From Fagopyrum homotropicum (lineage: Eukaryota > Streptophyta > Magnoliopsida > Caryophyllales > Polygonaceae): a stretch of DNA of 64,000 nt. The notes beneath the pieces were generated by a model. That model had not been told where the DNA came from and did not search any database. It saw nothing but the letters and a program-made list of their open reading frames with translations. Position 1 is the first letter of the stretch. Each line of letters begins with the position of its first letter. Shown here piece after piece: positions 58,671-64,000 of the stretch. Position numbers and translations under genes: made by a program. The stretch covers positions 115,872,916 through 115,936,915 of the forward strand of contig BSWB01000001.1 of assembly GCA_033239125.1 (NCBI GenBank), written 5' to 3'.

Positions 58671-60443
58671 TGATAGCATGTATTATAGTCCATGTTTTGG
58701 GATTGGTTTGGACGTTTTATCTTCATTAATCTGCATGTATGGATGTATATTCTTTGATTATTATGTTGTTTTGCTTACCTTTGCGAGAATCGAGGTCTGC
58801 ACCTAGGTTCGTTGTAATTGTAGGGAAAATAACACGTTTTGGAACAATATGGAGCTAAGGAAGCTAAGGAGTCATTGGAGCTACATTGTGGAGCATTGAG
58901 GAGCTACAAGAAAGGCTCATGAACCATGGAAGTTGGATGGAAGATTGACTTTGGACCAGATTAGAGAGATTGACACGTAGCTGAGATTCACCTCGGATGG
59001 CTACAGCATCACCTCGACCGAGGTGATCTTCAAGATAGGCTGGACTGTGGCGAATAATCCACCAACACAAGATCTTTATTTTTGGCTGAGATCTTCTATT
59101 TTTGGAAAGTGAATTTTCTATATTTGAGCGTGGACTTTCTGGATGGAAGCATATCTTTTTGGCTGATTTATTTGGAAGATTGGAAGATATTCTAAGGAAG
59201 GAAATTGCCTTTGAAGATAATTTATTTAGGAAGGTAATTCTCCTATATAAAGAGATGTATTTTCTGGATATTAGATATCTAGGAGCTGCGTATCTCCATA
59301 TCAGAAGGCAAGTGGAAGAAAGTTTGGAAGGTTGAAGGAATTTGAAGGAAGTTAGTTTTGAAGGAAGGTTGAAGGATTTGAAGGAAGTTGTAAGATTTTC
59401 TTAGTTTGAATTGATTTTGTTGTCTTTTTGGTTGTGATTGAGGAACGCAATTTGCTTGTAGGTTTGATTGCTTGATTGAGTTATTGAGACCTTTGTTGTT
59501 AAGGTTTTCTTGTTTGAATATTGATTCCTTTCTTATATATTTGATTATAATTATCATGATGATTGTTGGCTAAGCTCTTTATGCGATTCTATGGTGATTG
59601 GGACTGAAGGTTGTGGGAAAGACGTTGAAAGAATGAGCCTTTATCCCAGTGGACCCTGAAATCTCGAGCATTTACCTTAACCAACGAACACCTCGGTCAG
59701 TCGTGGAACATCTCAACCGAGATGGTACATGATCTGAGCGAGGCGAGACCTTTCTTGATATCTGAGTTGAGGTTTCAGTTTTCCAAATCCTATCCTTGTT
59801 ATACCTTTCTTGGTTCAATGGAAGCCTAGGATGAGACTTACTCAGTGACTCTTGTGTTTGTTTACCCAAGATCATGAGTGTTAGCTAATAAAGGTTTATC
59901 CTTTATTAGGGTTTGAGTGTGCCTTCATCCCATATTTGAGAGTTAGCCTGAGACTTACCCGGTAAAGGTTATTCTATCCCCTTGGGTGGTGTGTTGGTTT
60001 GAGATTATAAATTCCTTTCCTTAGTACCTTGAGACTTTCCCGGTGAGAGGATCTTTGGTTTGGGATAGTGAGTAGTGAGACTTACCCGGTGATCTATTCC
60101 CACCTTAGAAACACCTTCCCTTTGCAAAACTCAACTTTGTCCACGTTATCTTTTGAGATCTTGAGTTGGAACCACAACTGGATGATTTAATCTCTAAAAT
60201 CTGCATTTCCTTTACTTGGTTATTACATCATATTTGATATATTTGCTTTGTTGCTTGTTTTTGATTGACAACCTGAATTACCGATCTTTGTTTCACCATA
60301 GTCCTTGTGTTCGACCTTGAAGTATTTGCCGTTATTACAATTGATTCGTACACTGCGTGTTCGCATATTGTTTCAGGCTTATATCTTAGGTTATAAATTT
60401 AAAGATATATCGTTCACCATGCACACACGTCTTAGAGCAAACA
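58671..60443 (+). repeat. 3' LTR of Athila element 2
   Basis: 1773 bp, TGATAGCATG to GAGCAAACA. Exact CTCGACCGAG at 59013-59022; TATATAAAG at 59244-59252. It is the only complete LTR of this subfamily here and is clearly diverged from element 1 LTRs. Confidence 0.92.
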
Positions 60444-61532
60444 ACTATTCTCAGATTTAAAGAAGCAATCATCTGGAACCATTACGCTTGGTGATAAAGG
60501 AAAGTGTGACATTATTGGCATTGGTAAAATATGTTATAATTCATCTAACTTCATTGATGATGTATATCTTGTTGACGGTTTGAAGTATAATCTGCTTAGC
60601 ATCTCTCAAATATGTGATAAAGGCAACAAAGTATGGTTTGATTCAGAAAAATGTGAAGTTCAAGACAAAACGACGGGTGACATTATGCTTACTGCTCCAA
60701 GATGTAACAATGTTATTCTATGATACTGTTTCAGGAACTAAGCTAAAATGTCTCAATGCCTTGATTGATGATCCAAGCCTTTGGCATAGAAGACTTGGTC
60801 ACGTAAGTATGCATACAATGCAAAAGCTACTTTCAAAAGATTTGGTACGTGGCTTGCCAAACCTTAATTTCAAGGTAGATGAACTATATAAAGCTTGTAC
60901 ACAAGGTAAAAAATAAGAGGTTTATTCAAACGTAAGAAAGTTGTAAGTTCTTCTCGACCCATTGAACTCATACATATGGATATTTGTGGACCTATGCGTG
61001 TCAAATCTCCCAAAGACAAGCAGTACATCCTTGTTATTGTGGATGATTTCTCTCGTTTCACATGGATTTCTTTCCTACGAGAAAAATCGGAAGCATTATT
61101 TGAGTTTTCAAAATTGTGTAAGGAGTTGTAAACCTTGAAAAACCTACCAATCGTTTCTCTAAGAAGTGATCATGGTAGAGAATTTGATCAACTAAAGTTT
61201 GACTTGTTTTGTGCAAAATAATGTATTTCACATAACTTTTCAGCTGCTAGAACTCCTCAACAGAATGGGGTTGTGGAACGTAAGAACCACACTCTTGAGG
61301 ATATGTCTAGGACTATGCTTTTAGAAAACAATTTTTCAAAAAGTTATTGAGGCAGAAGAGTAAACACTGATAATTACATCTTAAATAGATGTTTAATTCG
61401 CCCCATTTTGAAAAGACTCCTTATGAACTATTTAAAGGAAGAAAACCTACTATTTCAAATGTCAAACCCTTTGGATGTACTTGCTTTGTTCATAACAATG
61501 ACAAAGATAATCTTGGGAAATTTGATGCATGT
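60444..61532 (+). pseudogene. Copia element 2 fragment (protease to integrase)
   Basis: Same family as copia element 1, matching 44882-45970. It starts inside the protease (TTCTCAGATTTAAAGAAGC) right after the Athila LTR and ends at TTGATGCATGT where the LARD-family LTR begins. The pre-integrase motif WHRRLGHVSMHTM is present, then frame changes. Integrase codons that are stops in element 1 at 45496, 45613 and 45691 are sense here (TGG, GAA, CAA), but this copy has its own stops (for example near 61128 and 61220). Its missing 5' part should lie left of Athila element 2 but was lost. Confidence 0.88.
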
Positions 61533-64000
61533 TATAATATCCGGAATTTTTATTCCGTCTATTTCTATTATAAAACCGATCTTGAGCAGTTAATGCATCT
61601 CCGTCTACTTAGTTAGACATATTATTATAGGATTTATCATTTTATGTAAATTCTTTCACATAAAATGATAGAATCTTTTAAATAGTTTATCATTTTATGT
61701 AGCTTACTTCCGCACAAAATGATAGAATTCTTAACCGATCTAAAACTATAACAAACTCCATATCCGTCTAGTCCGTATATTCATGGGTCGGGAGCTTGTC
61801 CGCAGCCAGTTTCAGCCCATCTATTTCTCTATATTTCAGCCCAACGGATCCAGCCACTGCTTGCCTTGTCCAATGCCAGCAGCCCAGTTCTGCAGCCAGC
61901 AGCCCACTGTCTTGCTTGTCCAGCGCCAGCAGCCCAGTTTCTAAAGCCAGCAGCTCACAGCACCTGCCAGGAGCCCAGCGCCAGCCTTCAGCCCAGTCGC
62001 CAAGCTTGCCAGTGTGCAACAGCTTCAGTCCATCTTCGCCCAGCCCAGTAGCAGCAGTTTGCCAACGCCTACTCCAGCCCAGGAAGGAACGTCTCCTTGC
62101 CTTCTTCAGCCAACAAAAGATCTGCAGCAATTATTGCTCTTAAACTCCCACGTAACAGCCTCTTCTGTTCAGCTACAGTCACGCAGCCAGTTATTCTTGG
62201 CGTCCAGGTACATTCAGCGGATCTCTCCCTCCAGCGATCGAAGTTTCCGTTTTGTACGCCCTTCCTTCGTGTGCAACTGTCGACAGTAAGGTGAGCCTCC
62301 TTCGATCTCTTCCTTCTGTTACGTTGATCTACAGCAGCAGTGTTTCATCTCGTGTCAACAGCAGGACGAGAAGCCGACGTTAGTATTGGACGCTGGTGCT
62401 GTGCGAGAATAGCCATCCAGACCGTCGTCCTTAACACGAGCCTTGCCCCACCCTCATCAATAGAACGAGCCACGTCTCCTTCTGTCCCTACTGGTAAGAC
62501 GATCCTTTCCCATCTGTTATCTCCTTGATGTCATGGCTACAATGACTCATCCCTTCCTTTTTATTCCGATCAAATTCCCAACTGTTGCAGCAGTGAGATC
62601 AACCAACACTTACAGATTAGTGGTGCAGATCGGAACCAACAACAAATTAACCTTCTAGCTGCAACCCGGTAAGAGCCTATACTTGGATTAAAATAGGTTT
62701 CTGATTAGTTTAAGGGGAAGGTTATTGTATAATCTTATGTATGTATACCGATTCCTTAATGTTAGATTGATGAGCTGCTGTAATTCGGCCTTGAGCATAG
62801 TCAAGATAGTAATAGGTAGCTGCTGAGTTTTATAAATAAAATGGTGGAAATAAAGGGCTGCTGTAAATTCATTTTTTTTCCTTCAGCTTTTAAATTAGAA
62901 ACTGCCCACCTTGTCGACCAATGTTTGAGCGTTTGAATAAAGATCCACCGTTGAATTTTGGATATGTTGTAAACGGTTATACGTAGTATATGGTATTAAA
63001 ATTTGAAAAGGAATGAACGGTCGGATTAGAAGTTATATGCTTCCGAAGTTGAGTAGTTAAGCAGTTTTGTAAATTTGGATTTTTGGTTAAGTATAGGAAT
63101 AATAAGTGTAGTAGCCAACTTTGTGAATTATTATAAAAATAATGGCTGAACAGTTTTGAGGAATTCTTTCTCCTAAGGATAGATAGAACATCATAGATGA
63201 TCTAGAGAATTTATTCGGAATTGTTATAAGCTGTTACGAATTTTATATTTGAAACCGAAGTTAGACCTTTACGAGCTTTTGGAAAATAGGAAAATAAGAA
63301 AAGTGACAGTTGGTAACAAAACTAAACTTTAGGAGTTAGAATATGAATTTAGAATCTCAAATAGGAGTTTAGACATGAAATTGGAAATTTTGGGAGTTTC
63401 GGGACCAAGGGTAAAATGGTCATTTTACCCTAAATTAATACTGTAACTAGTTATATCTTAATACATTATTCGATCTTAGAAGTCTTAGACTTCTAACTAC
63501 GTGAGAGTGTGCTAATGCACTTATCGCCTTTGGCAGGCAACTGAGTTGCTACAGTTTACAGAGCGAGTGGTTTACAAAGAGTCGAGCTTTATATCAGGTA
63601 AGTCCTTGGGGCTTACTTAGCTGACTTCTAAATATGAGCACGAATGATGATAGTGGTGTGTGATTGAAATGTTTAGAGAGATAGGTTGTGATATATAATT
63701 ACCGACCTATACTTGGCCTAAGAGTAACGGGCGGTGACATTCTGCTCAGTTAGCTTGCGAGCGCTGGGGGTTTCTTTAGGGACTAGTCCATACTCGGTTT
63801 GTAGTGATGCTACCGGCGGAGGTCAGCTAGACCTACACCCAGTTGGATAAGGAACGGAGCCGAGAGCTGTTAATAGCTCTCGTGCCACAACTTAAATTGA
63901 ATAATGTGAATCACTTAAATAATAAATAATAAACGGTTGAGTGCCAGCATGATGTTTGTTAATTTTTGTTTCTGCTTGTGTTTGTGCTGTTATCATTCTA
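61533..64000 (+). mobile_element. Partial LARD-family LTR, plus orientation
   Basis: Starts TATAATATCCGG (expected TGTAATATCC) inside copia integrase and runs past the window end. It is the inverted counterpart of 1-2606: for example GCCAGCATGATGTTTGTT near 63940 matches the minus strand near 220. Two hairpin units at 61636-61669 and 61689-61723; a CCAGCAGCCCAG-rich stretch at 61860-62060. Short open frames inside are by-products of the GC-rich repeats. Confidence 0.85.

Larger units (their letters stand above)
32076..60443 (+). mobile_element. Athila-type element 2, rearranged and invaded
   Basis: Related to element 1 with the same layout: LTR, tRNA-Asp primer site, gag, protease, integrase remnant, internal TATA, extra ORF, tail, LTR. 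The 5' LTR lost U3 at an inverted junction (32054) and was split by a copia insertion (32435-51366). Coding parts carry stops, frameshifts and a protease-integrase deletion. The 3' LTR ends at 60443 inside a copia protease region. Without the insertion it would span about 9.4 kb. Confidence 0.9.

Noticed and set aside
1..64000. Whole window as a palindromic assembly artefact because its two ends are inverted copies
   Set aside because: The two end LTRs have visible sequence and hairpin-number differences and different flanks (host DNA at 2607, copia integrase at 61532), and nothing inside is mirrored.

Overview
This window is intergenic repeat sequence from a flowering-plant nuclear genome, probably a eudicot; the species cannot be told from sequence alone. 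The evidence is AT-rich host DNA with almost no intact genes and several plant-type LTR retrotransposon lineages: Athila and Tekay-like chromovirus (Ty3/gypsy), and a SIRE/Maximus-like Ty1/copia with an extra 3' ORF. There are also relics of plant L1-type LINEs with an RNase H domain, Mutator-like and Tourist-like MITEs, and one broken fragment of a host DUF4336 gene. I found no intact host gene, tRNA, rRNA or CRISPR array.

Layout. 1-2606: one long LTR (reverse), cut by the window start. 2607-10579: host DNA with MITEs, a DUF4336 pseudogene (4231-4469), two MULE-type elements with 9-bp target duplications (5732-6319, 8023-9308) and LINE RNase H relics. 10580-18046: three degraded gypsy pieces on the minus strand, namely a gag relic, an LTR with its polypurine tract, and a Tekay-like gag-PR-RT remnant with its 5' LTR. 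18441-29977: a complete Athila-type element with 5-bp target duplication GAAAT and nearly identical LTRs. It encodes gag-protease-integrase but no reverse transcriptase, plus a separate extra ORF behind an internal TATA box. 30300-30993: LINE relic.

30994-64000 is a nest. The innermost element is a non-coding Tekay-related LARD (35192-44448, minus strand, target duplication AAAGC). It sits in the gag of a SIRE-like copia element (32435-51366, target duplication GAGAC). That copia sits in the 5' LTR of a second Athila-type element (32076-60443), whose right end sits in the protease region of a second copia copy (60444-61532). That copy is also cut by another LARD-family LTR running off the window end (61533-64000). 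At the left edge of the nest the Athila LTR meets an inverted copy of itself (30994-32053).

The most interesting observations concern cis motifs. The Athila family carries a near-palindromic 10-mer, CTCGACCGAG, scattered through LTRs, leader, coding linkers and the promoter of its extra ORF. In coding sequence it is read in two different frames, which points to function as DNA or RNA. The unrelated copia family carries its own palindrome, TCAAGGCCTTGA, with the same properties. The LARD family carries phased hairpins in U3. A testable idea is that these are family-specific recognition sites for a host or element-encoded DNA-binding protein; the extra ORF of the Athila family, basic and lacking an evident membrane segment, is one candidate. 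All boundaries, motifs and stops were read by eye; family names come from remembered motif patterns, not from database searches.
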